Shown: positions 53,973 through 62,701 of the stretch, one piece after another | Numbering within the stretch: position 1 is the first letter of the stretch | Layout: every line of letters starts with the position of its first letter | From: Ch128b sp964527925 | GTDB lineage: Bacteria; Bacteroidota; Ignavibacteria; Ch128b | Assembly (NCBI GenBank): GCA_964527925.1 | Contig: CAZGQO010000003.1 | Coordinates: 186,001-250,000, forward strand | Length of the DNA: 64,000 nucleotides | Reading direction: 5' to 3' | Notes under the pieces: generated by a model | What the model was told of the DNA's origin: nothing | Database searches by the model: none | What the model saw: only the letters and a program-made list of their open reading frames with translations | Position numbers and translations under genes: made by a program

Positions 53973-54331
53973 TTTAGCGCTCCTTTCTTTAGCAGATAAA
54001 AATAACCTGCTAAGAGTATTATTATAAATACAAACATCTCAGCAACTATTAAAAATCCAAGAGTTTCACTAAGATTTTTCAGATTAATAGCCCAGGGATA
54101 GAGAAAAACAACTTCAATATCAAAGACGATAAAAATCATTGCGACTATGTAGAATTTCACACTAAATCTTTCCCGGGCAGTTCTGATTGGTTCCATTCCA
54201 CTTTCGTAGGTTGAAAGTTTTTCAGGGTCAGGTCTTTGAGTACCAAACCAGGAGGAAGACTTTAATAAAAACAATGATAATAAAAGTGCAACAACTATTG
54301 TAAGTATGAGTGGTATGTATTGTTCAATCAT
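53963..54331 (-). CDS. nuoA: NADH-quinone oxidoreductase subunit A
   Basis: Membrane subunit of 122 residues from ATG 54331; a start at 54376 would add 15 non-typical residues. It has three membrane helices (about 5-25, 63-85 and 95-115), and the family motifs KLSTYESGMEPI and FIVFDIEVVFLYPWA. It anchors the peripheral arm to the membrane arm. It is first in the nuoABCDEF operon. Confidence 0.94.
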   Translation of the reverse strand: MIEQYIPLILTIVVALLLSLFLLKSSSWFGTQRPDPEKLSTYESGMEPIRTARERFSVKFYIVAMIFIVFDIEVVFLYPWAINLKNLSETLGFLIVAEMFVFIIILLAGYFYLLKKGALKWD

Positions 54332-54386
54332 ATCAATATTTTTTTTAAAAATAGATATTGATTGAAGTAAAATCAATTTATGAATT

Positions 54387-54413
54387 TGGGAGTGAAACGA
54401 AAATTCACTCCCA
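54387..54413. terminator. Hairpin between the metal-binding protein and nuoA genes
   Basis: A 10-bp perfect inverted repeat (TGGGAGTGAA / TTCACTCCCA) with a seven-base loop. On the minus strand it follows the stop of the metal-binding protein gene at 54422. A T-run precedes rather than follows it there, so it is not a textbook terminator. It may be a processing site, a partial terminator or an operator for nuo. Confidence 0.45.
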
Positions 54414-54421
54414 TAAAAAAA

Positions 54422-54916
54422 TTATTTCACCTTGAAATTATGTTTTAGAAGATTCTCTTTCGCCTTCTCAAGTGAAACTACTTTTAATTTCATTTCACAA
54501 AGTGGACAATTACCAGGAACATCTGAAATAACATTCCAGCACATTTGATCCTGATACACTTTTCCATCTCCATTTTTATCAATCGATTTCAAGTCAATCA
54601 CACCTTTTCGAACCCAGCTTTCAGGATCTTCTTTTTCAACTTTTTCACTTTTTTGTTTTTGAGTCTCTTTTACTTTATCCATTTGTTTGTGGGAATCGTG
54701 CTTGTGTTTAGTTCCTGATTTTTTTGTTGTATCTGTGAAAGAAGATTCCATTGATAAATCATGGTTATGTTCTTGATGGTCTGAATGACTCATTGTCATA
54801 CATGAGTTTGTTTTATTGCTTCTTTCATCAGAACAGCAGCTTGACTTTTCCTGTGAGGAAAGATTAAAAACGAAAACAAGAACCAACATTAATACAAGAG
54901 CGAATTTTTTAAACAT
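54422..54916 (-). CDS. Secreted heavy-metal-binding domain protein next to CusCBA
   Basis: Product of 164 residues with a signal peptide (to about NLSSQ). A His/Met/Cys-rich middle (SCCSDERS, CMTMSHSDHQEHNHD, KHKHDSHKQMD) suits binding of Cu or Ag ions. The last about 60 residues are a heavy-metal-binding domain introduced by a DKNGDG turn: QMCWNVISDVPGNCPLCEMK. The equivalent domain at the C-terminus of the CusB-like protein is closely similar, so one arose from the other by domain transfer. In the usual YTCPMHP motif the first Cys is lost here and a Cys replaces the His. It may act as a periplasmic metal chaperone for the efflux pump. AGGAG precedes ATG 54916. Confidence 0.8.
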   Translation of the reverse strand: MFKKFALVLMLVLVFVFNLSSQEKSSCCSDERSNKTNSCMTMSHSDHQEHNHDLSMESSFTDTTKKSGTKHKHDSHKQMDKVKETQKQKSEKVEKEDPESWVRKGVIDLKSIDKNGDGKVYQDQMCWNVISDVPGNCPLCEMKLKVVSLEKAKENLLKHNFKVK

Positions 54917-54986
54917 GATTTTTACTCCTTATTTTTTTTGATGAATAATTACTTTCAAAAGATTTTGATAGCTTAAGTGAACAAAA

Positions 54987-57900
54987 TTAATCTTCATTTA
55001 TTAATTCTCCAGATTTTTTCAATTCCCTTTTCTTGATAACATAATAAATTGCAGGATAAACTGTCAGCTCCATGATCATACTTGTGATAATTCCACCAAC
55101 CATAGGTGCAGCAATTCTTTTCAATACATCACTACCAGTTCCAACACCAATAATTATTGGAAACAAACCAAGCAAGGTGGTCATCACAGTCATCATCTTT
55201 GGTCTGATTCTTTTTACTGCACCTTCATAGATTGCTTCCTGTAAATCCTTAGCAGACTTCAACAAACCATTTTTCTTGAACTTTTCATAAGCTATATCAA
55301 GATAAAGCAGCATCACAACCCCTGTTTCTGCATCAACACCCAGTAGTGCAATAATTCCAACCCAAACTGCGACAGATAAATTGTAATCAGCAAGATATAA
55401 GTACCATATTGCACCAACCATTGAAAATGGCAGAGCTAATAAAATTATCCAGACTTTGGTAAGCGATTTAGTATTTAAATAGATCAACAAAATTACAAGA
55501 AAAATAGTAATAGGAATTACAAATGCCAGATGTTTTTGAGCACGTTCCATATATTCATATTGACCGCTCCAGACAATTGAGTAACCCTCTGGAAGTTGAA
55601 GTTTCTGATTCACAGCTTTTTTTGCTATTGAGATAAATGTACCAATATCATAACCTTCTTGGAGATCAACATAAGCCCAGGTGTTTGGCCGAGCATTCTC
55701 TGATTTTATCATTCCAGGTCCTCTGGTAATCTCAAATCTTCCAAGTTGTTCTAATGGAATATTTCCTCCTTGAGGAATCGGAACAAGAACTCGTTTTAGT
55801 GCATCAAGATTTTCTCTATAATCGCGCATGTATCTCATATTAACAGGATAACGTTCCAATCCTTCAACTGTTTGTGTGATGTTCATTCCACCTATAGCAG
55901 TCATAACTATCTCCTGAACATCATTAATTTTGAGTCCATATCTTGCAATTGCATTTCTATCGATATGAAAATCAACATAGTATCCGCCAACTGTTCTTTC
56001 AGCATACACTGAACGAGTACCCGGAATCTCTTTAATGATACTTTCAACTTTGTTTCCCAATTCCTGCAATACATTTAAATCAGGTCCACCGATTTTAATA
56101 CCAACAGGAGTTTTAATTCCAGTTGAAAGCATATCAATTCTTGTCTTGATTGGCATTGTCCAGGCATTTGTTAGACCTGGAATTTGAATTGCATTATTTA
56201 ATTCTTCGACAAGTTTTTCTGGGGTCATACCAGGACGCCACTCATCCATTGGTTTTAATCGAATTGTTGTTTCGATCATTTCAAGTGGTGCAGGATCAGT
56301 TGCTGTTTCAGCTCTTCCAATTTTTCCCATCACTGACTCGACTTCAGGAAATGATTTAATTATCTTATCAGTTTGTTGAAGAATTTCTCTTGCTTTTGTA
56401 ATCGAAATGCCGGGTAAAATTGTAGGCATATAAAGCAAATCACCTTCGTATAGTGGAGGCATAAATTCTGAACCAAGTTTAGAGAACGGAAAAATTGTAA
56501 TTACAACTATTAAGAAGGCTGTCAGAATAACATACCATCGTTTTCGTATTACGAAATCAATTACTGGACAATAAAGCTTAACTAAAAATTTTGTAAAAGG
56601 ATTATCTTCTTCTTTGCGAATATTTCCTCTGACAAAACTACCAATTAAAATCGGAACAATTGTAACGGCGAGAATTGCTGCTCCAGCCATTGCATAAGTT
56701 TTAGTGAAAGCTAATGGCCTGAATAATCTTCCCTCTTGCTGTTCAAGAGTAAAAACTGGAAGGAAAGAAATTGTTATTACCAGGAGTGAATAAAAAATTG
56801 ATGGACCGACTTCTTTTGAAGATTCCAGAATAACAGCCCAGTGCGGTCTTCTTTCATGAATCGGTTTTTCTCTCTCAAGAGAAAGATGAGTCGCAGCATT
56901 TTCAACCATCACAATCGATGCATCAACCATAGCTCCAATTGCAATTGCAATTCCACCAAGAGACATAATGTTGGCGTTAATTCCCTGAAGTTTCATGATC
57001 AAAAATGAAATAAGTACAGCAGTTGGAAGTGTGAAGATAGCCACAAAAGAACTTCTTACATGAAGTAAGAAAGCAATGATAACAAGTGCGACTATTATTG
57101 ATTCTTCTATCAATTTGTTTGTCAAATTATCAATTGCACTTTGAATGAGCCTTGATCGATCATAGGCAATTTCAATTTTCACATCTTCGGGAAGGGATTT
57201 TTTCAATTCTTCCAGTCGTTCTTTTACTCTATTAATAACAGAGAGTGCATTTTCACCATAACGAATTACTACTATTCCTCCAACAGTTTCTCCTTCACCG
57301 TTCCATTCTGCAATACCTCTTCTTAATTCAGGACCAATTGTTACACTAGCAACATCCTTGACATAAACTGGAGTACCTGTTAGTGGAGAATAATCAATCA
57401 CTATATTTTCAAGATCTTCTTTACTTTTTATGTATCCCAATGCACGAACCATAAACTCCATTTCAGCTATTTCAAGCAGTCTTCCACCGACATCATTATT
57501 ACTGTTTTGAATTGCATGTTTTACTTTTTGAAGAGGAATTCCATAGGAAGCAAGTTTGGTAGGGTCAATATTTACCTGATATTGTTTAACAAATCCTCCA
57601 ATACTTGCAACCTCTGCAACACCCGGAATAGATGATAATTCGTATCTTAAAAAGAAATCTTGAATAGAGCGAAGTTCCTGCAAATTTCGTGTATCAGAAT
57701 TCAAAACATATTGAAAAACCCAGCCCAAACCAGTTGCATCAGGTCCAAGCTGTGGACTAACACCAGCAGGAAGTTGTTCACGCATTCCACTTAAATATTC
57801 AAGGACACGACTTCGAGCCCAGTAAATATCAGTTCCATCTTCAAAAATTATATAAACCATTGAGTAACCAAACATCGAATAACCACGAACATCTTTAGCA

Positions 57901-58160
57901 TAAGGAACTGATAACATTTTTGTTGTTATTGGATAAGTCACCTGATCTTCTACTATTCTTGGACTCTGACCTGGATATTCTGTTAAAATTATTACTTGAA
58001 CATCACTAAGGTCAGGAATTGCATCAACTTTAGTATTCATTACTGCCCAGATACCGAGTAAAATCAAAGCAAGTGTAATCAGAACAACCATAAATTTATT
58101 ATTAATTGACCATTCGATTATTCTGGCTATAAAACTTTCTTTTTTATATTCCATCATCAT
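54987..58160 (-). CDS. cusA: Heavy-metal efflux RND transporter CusA/CzcA-type
   Basis: Inner-membrane RND pump of 1057 residues with 12 membrane helices in two halves, each with a large periplasmic loop. It shows the HME-RND signature: first helix then NTKVDAIPDLSDVQVIILTE and YPGQSPRIVEDQVTYPI. GGIAIAIGAMVDASIVMVENA in helix 4 carries the proton-relay acidic residues. The second half has LAVTIVPILIGSFVRGNIR and ALLGVDAETGVVMLLYLD. The Met-containing substrate site (SVPYAKDVRGYSMFGYSMV) and pairing with CusB- and CusC-like proteins suggest Cu(I)/Ag(I) rather than Zn/Co, but this is inference. ATG 58160 has AGGAG seven bases upstream and is followed by two more ATG codons. Confidence 0.93.
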   Translation of the reverse strand: MMMEYKKESFIARIIEWSINNKFMVVLITLALILLGIWAVMNTKVDAIPDLSDVQVIILTEYPGQSPRIVEDQVTYPITTKMLSVPYAKDVRGYSMFGYSMVYIIFEDGTDIYWARSRVLEYLSGMREQLPAGVSPQLGPDATGLGWVFQYVLNSDTRNLQELRSIQDFFLRYELSSIPGVAEVASIGGFVKQYQVNIDPTKLASYGIPLQKVKHAIQNSNNDVGGRLLEIAEMEFMVRALGYIKSKEDLENIVIDYSPLTGTPVYVKDVASVTIGPELRRGIAEWNGEGETVGGIVVIRYGENALSVINRVKERLEELKKSLPEDVKIEIAYDRSRLIQSAIDNLTNKLIEESIIVALVIIAFLLHVRSSFVAIFTLPTAVLISFLIMKLQGINANIMSLGGIAIAIGAMVDASIVMVENAATHLSLEREKPIHERRPHWAVILESSKEVGPSIFYSLLVITISFLPVFTLEQQEGRLFRPLAFTKTYAMAGAAILAVTIVPILIGSFVRGNIRKEEDNPFTKFLVKLYCPVIDFVIRKRWYVILTAFLIVVITIFPFSKLGSEFMPPLYEGDLLYMPTILPGISITKAREILQQTDKIIKSFPEVESVMGKIGRAETATDPAPLEMIETTIRLKPMDEWRPGMTPEKLVEELNNAIQIPGLTNAWTMPIKTRIDMLSTGIKTPVGIKIGGPDLNVLQELGNKVESIIKEIPGTRSVYAERTVGGYYVDFHIDRNAIARYGLKINDVQEIVMTAIGGMNITQTVEGLERYPVNMRYMRDYRENLDALKRVLVPIPQGGNIPLEQLGRFEITRGPGMIKSENARPNTWAYVDLQEGYDIGTFISIAKKAVNQKLQLPEGYSIVWSGQYEYMERAQKHLAFVIPITIFLVILLIYLNTKSLTKVWIILLALPFSMVGAIWYLYLADYNLSVAVWVGIIALLGVDAETGVVMLLYLDIAYEKFKKNGLLKSAKDLQEAIYEGAVKRIRPKMMTVMTTLLGLFPIIIGVGTGSDVLKRIAAPMVGGIITSMIMELTVYPAIYYVIKKRELKKSGELINED

Positions 58161-58271
58161 TTTATTCTCCTGCGTATAATTTGAGGATTAAATTTATTTG
58201 TACAAGAAAGAAAAATTCTTCAGCAATTACTAATCCAATATTTCTCAATCGCATTGTGTTCTTAATCTTTT

Positions 58272-59942
58272 TCATTTCTTGTACTTATAACCATGTTTTT
58301 GAAGGTTTTCTTTTACCTGATTAAGTGTGTACTCTTTGAGTTTCATATTGCATACTGGACAATTCCCAGGTGAATCTGAAATAACATTCCAGTCCATTGG
58401 ACATTCAAATAACTTTCCATCTTTGTTTTTATCTAAACTTTCAACATCAATAATTCCGGAATGAATGATTGAATGCGAATGACCATGTATTTGTGCTTTA
58501 TCAGATTCAAGTTCGGTACTTTTAACTTCTTCCTTTGAAGATTTACCGGAATCCCCATCTTTTTTCTCGTTCATATTTGACTGAGATTCAGTTTTGTTTT
58601 CCTTAAACTTATTAACTGCAGATCGAAGATTGCTTTCGGAATCAATTAAGAACTGGGCTGAGGTTACTATTTTGTTTCCAGCCATCAACCCATCCAGAAC
58701 CTGATAATAACCATTTGAATACGCACCGAGTTTTACTTCTTGAATTTTATATTTTCCATCACCGAGGTATAATATGACAACATCTCTTAAACCACTTCTA
58801 ATAACAGCATCCTCTGGTACAACAGGAGCAGTTCCTAATTTTTTACCTTCGATTGTAACATTAGCAAACATTGAAGGTTTTAGATTGCCGTCGTTTCTCA
58901 ATTCAATTCTTAATTTCACTGTTCTTGTTTGTGGATCAACAGTTGGGTAAATAAAAGTTACTCGTCCCTGAAAATTTTTTCCGGGCAAGAAATTAAAATT
59001 CAAAGTTGCTTTTGAACCAAGATTTATCTTCGATAACTCATATTCATAAATATTAGCAATCAACCAGAGATTTGTAAGATCTGCTATTTTCAATAAAGGC
59101 ATTCCTGCCATTACCTTTTGACCTTCGAGAACATTTTTTTCCAGAACTGTTCCTGATTTCTGAGCATAAAGCGTTACTGTCTTTCTGATTTCTTTTGTAT
59201 CAATAATTCTTTGAATTTCAGATTCAGGTACATCAAGTAACTCTAACTTTCGAATTGCATTTATGACTAATTGATTTCCACTTTCCTTTATTGATTCGAT
59301 TGAACTTCGTTGAACAGATGATTGATATGATAAAGCAGTAATCAGTTCTTGCTGTGCAGCAACAAGTTCTGGTGAATAAATATCCATTAATTTTGATCCC
59401 TGTGAAACATTTTGACCGGTGTAATTCACATACAACTTTTCAACCCAACCATCAATTTTTGTTGTGACTATGTATTCTCTTTGTTCATTAGTTTGAAGTA
59501 TTCCATTAGTCACAACAATTGAACTTAGTTCCTTAACTTCAACATTGGTTGTCTTGATATTCATATTCTGTTCAACCTGAGGATCAATCACCACAACATT
59601 AGATTCCGTCATTTCATCTTCATAAACTGGAATGAAATCCATTCCCATTTCATCTTTTTGAGGATGATCAGAAATTATTTCTGGATTCATTGGATGCCGA
59701 TAAAACAAAATTTTTCGTTCGCCGTTTTTTTGGTTTCCTTTTTTTAATGGAACCAATTGCATTTCGCAGATTGGACAAATCCCGGGTTCATCAGAAATTA
59801 TTTCCGGGTGCATTCCACATGTATAAAGCTGTTTTTCTTCATTAACAATTTGATTTTCAGTATTTCCCTTTATGAAAAAAATATAGATAGGAACTGAAAC
59901 AATAACTAATGCCAATAGGATTAACAAAATTTTTTTCTTCAT
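58272..59942 (-). CDS. cusB: CusB-type periplasmic adaptor with three heavy-metal-binding domains
   Basis: Membrane-fusion protein of 556 residues; I start at ATG 59942 (AAGGAG eight bases upstream), not TTG 59948. After the N-terminal anchor helix (about 4-24) come two metal-binding segments. One is canonical (YTCGMHPEIISDEPGICPIC) and one lacks the Cys pair (HPMNPEIISDHPQKDEMGMD). The adaptor core follows (about 115-430): TKIDGWVEKLYVNYTG barrel-sandwich, long helical hairpin, ADLTNLWLIANIYEYEL and TVDPQTRTVKLRIEL. A charged linker leads to a C-terminal metal-binding domain (DKNKDGKLFECPMDWNVISD, CPVCNMK) that matches the small protein at 54422. It links CusA to the outer-membrane channel and probably hands over metal. 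Confidence 0.93.
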   Translation of the reverse strand: MKKKILLILLALVIVSVPIYIFFIKGNTENQIVNEEKQLYTCGMHPEIISDEPGICPICEMQLVPLKKGNQKNGERKILFYRHPMNPEIISDHPQKDEMGMDFIPVYEDEMTESNVVVIDPQVEQNMNIKTTNVEVKELSSIVVTNGILQTNEQREYIVTTKIDGWVEKLYVNYTGQNVSQGSKLMDIYSPELVAAQQELITALSYQSSVQRSSIESIKESGNQLVINAIRKLELLDVPESEIQRIIDTKEIRKTVTLYAQKSGTVLEKNVLEGQKVMAGMPLLKIADLTNLWLIANIYEYELSKINLGSKATLNFNFLPGKNFQGRVTFIYPTVDPQTRTVKLRIELRNDGNLKPSMFANVTIEGKKLGTAPVVPEDAVIRSGLRDVVILYLGDGKYKIQEVKLGAYSNGYYQVLDGLMAGNKIVTSAQFLIDSESNLRSAVNKFKENKTESQSNMNEKKDGDSGKSSKEEVKSTELESDKAQIHGHSHSIIHSGIIDVESLDKNKDGKLFECPMDWNVISDSPGNCPVCNMKLKEYTLNQVKENLQKHGYKYKK

Positions 59943-60017
59943 TTTCAAAACTCCTTTTATATTATTTAATTAATTGCTCCAAGTAAATTTGAAGATTGTT
60001 GTTAAGATTCTTTAACA

Positions 60018-61280
60018 TTATTTTAATTCTTCTCCGATCAAATATTCCAATTCAACAAGTTCATTTAAGTAATCAGTCTTCAATCGGAAAAGATCATTTT
60101 CAATCATCAAAAGATTTTGTTGAGCATCAATCAAATTTATAAAATCGACTTTCCCAACCTGATAATCAGTTAATGTAGTTTTTAAGTTTTCATTTGCCTG
60201 GATTAATGAACCATCTTCTATGAGTTTAATACGTAACTGTAACGATTTTAATCTTGAAAGAAGAGAACCAATCTCTTTACTCAAAGTTTGTCTGAAATTA
60301 TTGATCTCTTCATCATACATCTGTTGCAGATATTGTGATTCATTAATTTTAGAAGAAATCTTTCCGCCGTAATTCAGAGGAAGCATTATTCCAATTATAA
60401 AGCTCAATAGATCCATAGGCTTTTCGTTTGAATTGATAATTTGACTTCGATTCAAATATTGAACAGAAAATTTGAAATCAGGATAGAAATCGTATCGAGC
60501 GAGTTTCCCTTTAAGTTTTTCTTTATCCTGCGCTTCTTTTAAAACATAAACATAAGGTCGATTTATCATTGCGTTATAGACCAATGAATCAATTGATAAA
60601 GAAAGGAATGTTATTTGTGGAAATTCGGATGTATAAATTGGACTATCTGAACTTCTAAGCAAAAAAGCATTTAATACCGCAACTCGTTCATTTTCCATTC
60701 CCTTTAGCATTTCAATCATTTCTGATAATTTGGTTAACTCAAGTTCTATACGAAGTAAATTTTGCTGCGAAACCATTGAAACAGTATAACTTGAACGAAT
60801 AACATCAGCAATGTTCTTTAGCAATTTCTCATTCTCGTAAATAATTGCAAGGTTTTTCCTGATGAATCTTAACTCATTATATTCCTTCAGAAATTCTTTT
60901 CTGATTTCGTTAACCATCTCCTGTAATTCATTTTCAATCATGGCAACATCTTTTGATTCAACATTTCCCATTAATTTTAATTTTCCAGGGAAAGGAATGT
61001 CCTGACTTAACTCAATGACCTTACCACTCATAGGTTCTCTATTTAATGAAAAAGAATTCACTGGAAGGTTCATTAACCCAAATCCCAGCATTGGGTTGGG
61101 CAGATTTGAAACCTGTGCAATTCGCATTCGAGCAGCTTCTTTTTTCTGTTCTAACATTCTGATCTTAGGATTTAATTGAATTGCTAAGTTTATATACTCA
61201 TTCGTTGAATCAACTTGAGCAATCAGGGATAAATCAAATAACAGAACAATTATAAATAAGACTAAACTGAACTTTTTCAT
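60018..61280 (-). CDS. cusC: CusC/TolC-type outer-membrane efflux channel
   Basis: Outer-membrane factor of 420 residues from ATG 61280 (AAGGTG upstream); an upstream Met at 61349 would spoil the signal peptide MKKFSLVLFIIVLLFDLSLIAQ. It has two TolC-type repeats of long helices: first NLAIQLNPKIRMLEQKKEAAR with RIAQVSNLPNPMLGFGLMNLP, second VYVLKEAQDKEKLKGKLARY with YPDFKFSVQY. The C-terminal helix pair ends YQVGKVDFINLIDAQQNLL. It lets the pump expel metals through the outer membrane. It is the first gene of the cus operon, 75 bases before cusB. Confidence 0.92.
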   Translation of the reverse strand: MKKFSLVLFIIVLLFDLSLIAQVDSTNEYINLAIQLNPKIRMLEQKKEAARMRIAQVSNLPNPMLGFGLMNLPVNSFSLNREPMSGKVIELSQDIPFPGKLKLMGNVESKDVAMIENELQEMVNEIRKEFLKEYNELRFIRKNLAIIYENEKLLKNIADVIRSSYTVSMVSQQNLLRIELELTKLSEMIEMLKGMENERVAVLNAFLLRSSDSPIYTSEFPQITFLSLSIDSLVYNAMINRPYVYVLKEAQDKEKLKGKLARYDFYPDFKFSVQYLNRSQIINSNEKPMDLLSFIIGIMLPLNYGGKISSKINESQYLQQMYDEEINNFRQTLSKEIGSLLSRLKSLQLRIKLIEDGSLIQANENLKTTLTDYQVGKVDFINLIDAQQNLLMIENDLFRLKTDYLNELVELEYLIGEELK

Positions 61281-61374
61281 AGCTAACACCTTTATGTTTT
61301 TGGAAATTTTAAAATAGAGTAGGTGTAGTGATCTTATCAGTAGAAACACTACTTTTCAATGTAGGTGAGAAATT

Positions 61375-61800
61375 TTAAATCAGGAGGATTGAATTGAAGA
61401 TATTTAAATCAATTTTTTGATTGTGAGGTGGAGAGGAATCACAATAGGTATGAAATATGAATGACTTGTAATCAAAAATGTTTATTGGCAGAATAATTAT
61501 TGTACTAAATACTTTATTAAACAAATGATGATTTTCTGCTTTTGCTCCAATAAATTCATCATCTAATTTTTTTATGAATGTATCTTCGCAGCAACCGATA
61601 TTATGATCTGTAAATTTAAGATTATAATCTTCTTCAGGAGAGTGACAGACTGGTTTTTTAATTTTTTCAATTGAGGAACATTTTTCACACGAGTTTAAGA
61701 TTAAAAGTCCCTGGTCTGAACACAAATGGAGATAAAGCGGAATTCCATTCGTTGAAATTATGAATATCACTATGGTAATGTATACTTTTAATTTCATCAT
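61375..61800 (-). CDS. Small Cys-rich envelope protein, HYC_CC_PP-like
   Basis: Product of 141 residues (ATG 61800 or 61797) with an N-terminal signal or membrane segment (MKLKVYITIVIFIIS). It has YLHLCSD, CEKCSS, PVCHSPEED, GCCEDTF and near the end YCDSSPPHNQK. This H-x-C ... C-x2-C ... C ... CC ... PP order resembles the HYC_CC_PP family of Bacteroidota, which is encoded beside CusA/CzcA loci. It probably has a periplasmic metal-related role. It is 94 bases upstream of cusC in the same direction. A -35/-10-like pair (61837-61809) lies so close to ATG that the message could be nearly leaderless. Confidence 0.7.
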   Translation of the reverse strand: MMKLKVYITIVIFIISTNGIPLYLHLCSDQGLLILNSCEKCSSIEKIKKPVCHSPEEDYNLKFTDHNIGCCEDTFIKKLDDEFIGAKAENHHLFNKVFSTIIILPINIFDYKSFIFHTYCDSSPPHNQKIDLNIFNSILLI

Positions 61801-61808
61801 CCCATGCA

Positions 61809-61837
61809 ATAATAAGTAAATCAGGATACTTTCTCAA
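61809..61837 (-). promoter_or_regulatory. Possible promoter of the HYC_CC_PP-like gene and cus operon
   Basis: On the minus strand TTGAGA (61837-61832) and TATTAT (61814-61809) are 17 bases apart. Start of transcription would fall near 61802, only a few bases before ATG 61800. About 100 bases further upstream lies a 12-base palindrome (AAGTATGTACTT, 61942-61953) that might be an operator. Neither is well supported. Confidence 0.25.
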
Positions 61838-62013
61838 TTCATCAATTAATCTTTAAAACTAGTGACTTAACTTTCTAAAGGATTTGCAAGCAAAATATTA
61901 TTATTAAATCATTAAAAAGTTTTTTTCATATATAATAAGATAAGTATGTACTTGTTTTATGAAAAAATTTGAATCAGTGATTTTTAAAGAATATTTAGCT
62001 TACATGACTATAC

Positions 62014-62637
62014 TTAATCATAAATTCCCTTACCTTCCAGAATCTTATTCACATAATTTTCAATTCGTTTTACTCTTGTTTCCGGATTTTTCGCTGAGCT
62101 GAAATAAATTATATAACCTCGCTGCCTGCCTGGTGTTAGTGATTCAAAAGCTTTTTTGAAGTTAATATCTTTTTCCATGAATTCTTTGAGCTCATCAGGA
62201 TATTCCATCCCTTTTATTTTCTCAACTTTTAATCCTTTCTTTTCGATTTCAATTGCATCTTTAATAAGATTTTTTATGGCAGCTTTATGCTTTTTAATTT
62301 CTTTTATATTTCTAATTTTGATCATTTTCACATGCTGACTGTTCTCACCAGGACTAACAAGTAATTTTTCTGGATCACTCAACAATGTTCCTTTGAAAAA
62401 ACTTATTGCACAATATTCTTTGAATGCACTCAGTAATAAAACATTTTTGTTATTATAAGTATAGCAGGGAACATTCCATTTGATTGTTTCTTTAAGATCA
62501 AATAAAAGAATCAATTCCCTTAATAATTTTAATTCTTCTATCCAGTTATTTACTTTACAATCAGGAGTATTGCTGTAAGAACATCGTCCACATCCTTTTT
62601 GTAAGTACTCATCGAATAAAGTAAGATTCTTTTTCAT
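62014..62637 (-). CDS. YdeI/OmpD-associated family protein (DUF1801-like plus OmdA-like)
   Basis: Product of 207 residues with the two-part layout of YdeI-type proteins. The first part is a DUF1801-like region (about 25-115; WIEELKLLRELILLFDLKE, TIKWNVPCYTYNNKNVLLLS and AFKEYCAISFFKGTLL). The second is an OmdA-like helical tail (YPDELKEFMEKDINFKKAFE, LTPGRQRGYIIYFSSAKNPE and TRVKRIENYVNKILEG). The tail signature is typical. Cys residues in GCGRCSYSNTPDCK at the N-terminus are an unusual addition. Reported roles include resistance to stress and peptides, but the molecular function is unknown. GGGAAGATAA precedes the start. Confidence 0.88.
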   Translation of the reverse strand: MKKNLTLFDEYLQKGCGRCSYSNTPDCKVNNWIEELKLLRELILLFDLKETIKWNVPCYTYNNKNVLLLSAFKEYCAISFFKGTLLSDPEKLLVSPGENSQHVKMIKIRNIKEIKKHKAAIKNLIKDAIEIEKKGLKVEKIKGMEYPDELKEFMEKDINFKKAFESLTPGRQRGYIIYFSSAKNPETRVKRIENYVNKILEGKGIYD

Positions 62638-62701
62638 TTATCTTCCCGCATAAAAAAATTTTTGACCTATGATTCTCTTCTTTGTTATTAATTTTGATTC
62701 A

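Noticed and set aside
61942..61953. Palindrome AAGTATGTACTT upstream of the metal-resistance genes
   Set aside because: Too short and AT-rich for an operator call without a second copy; noted only as weak context for the promoter entry.
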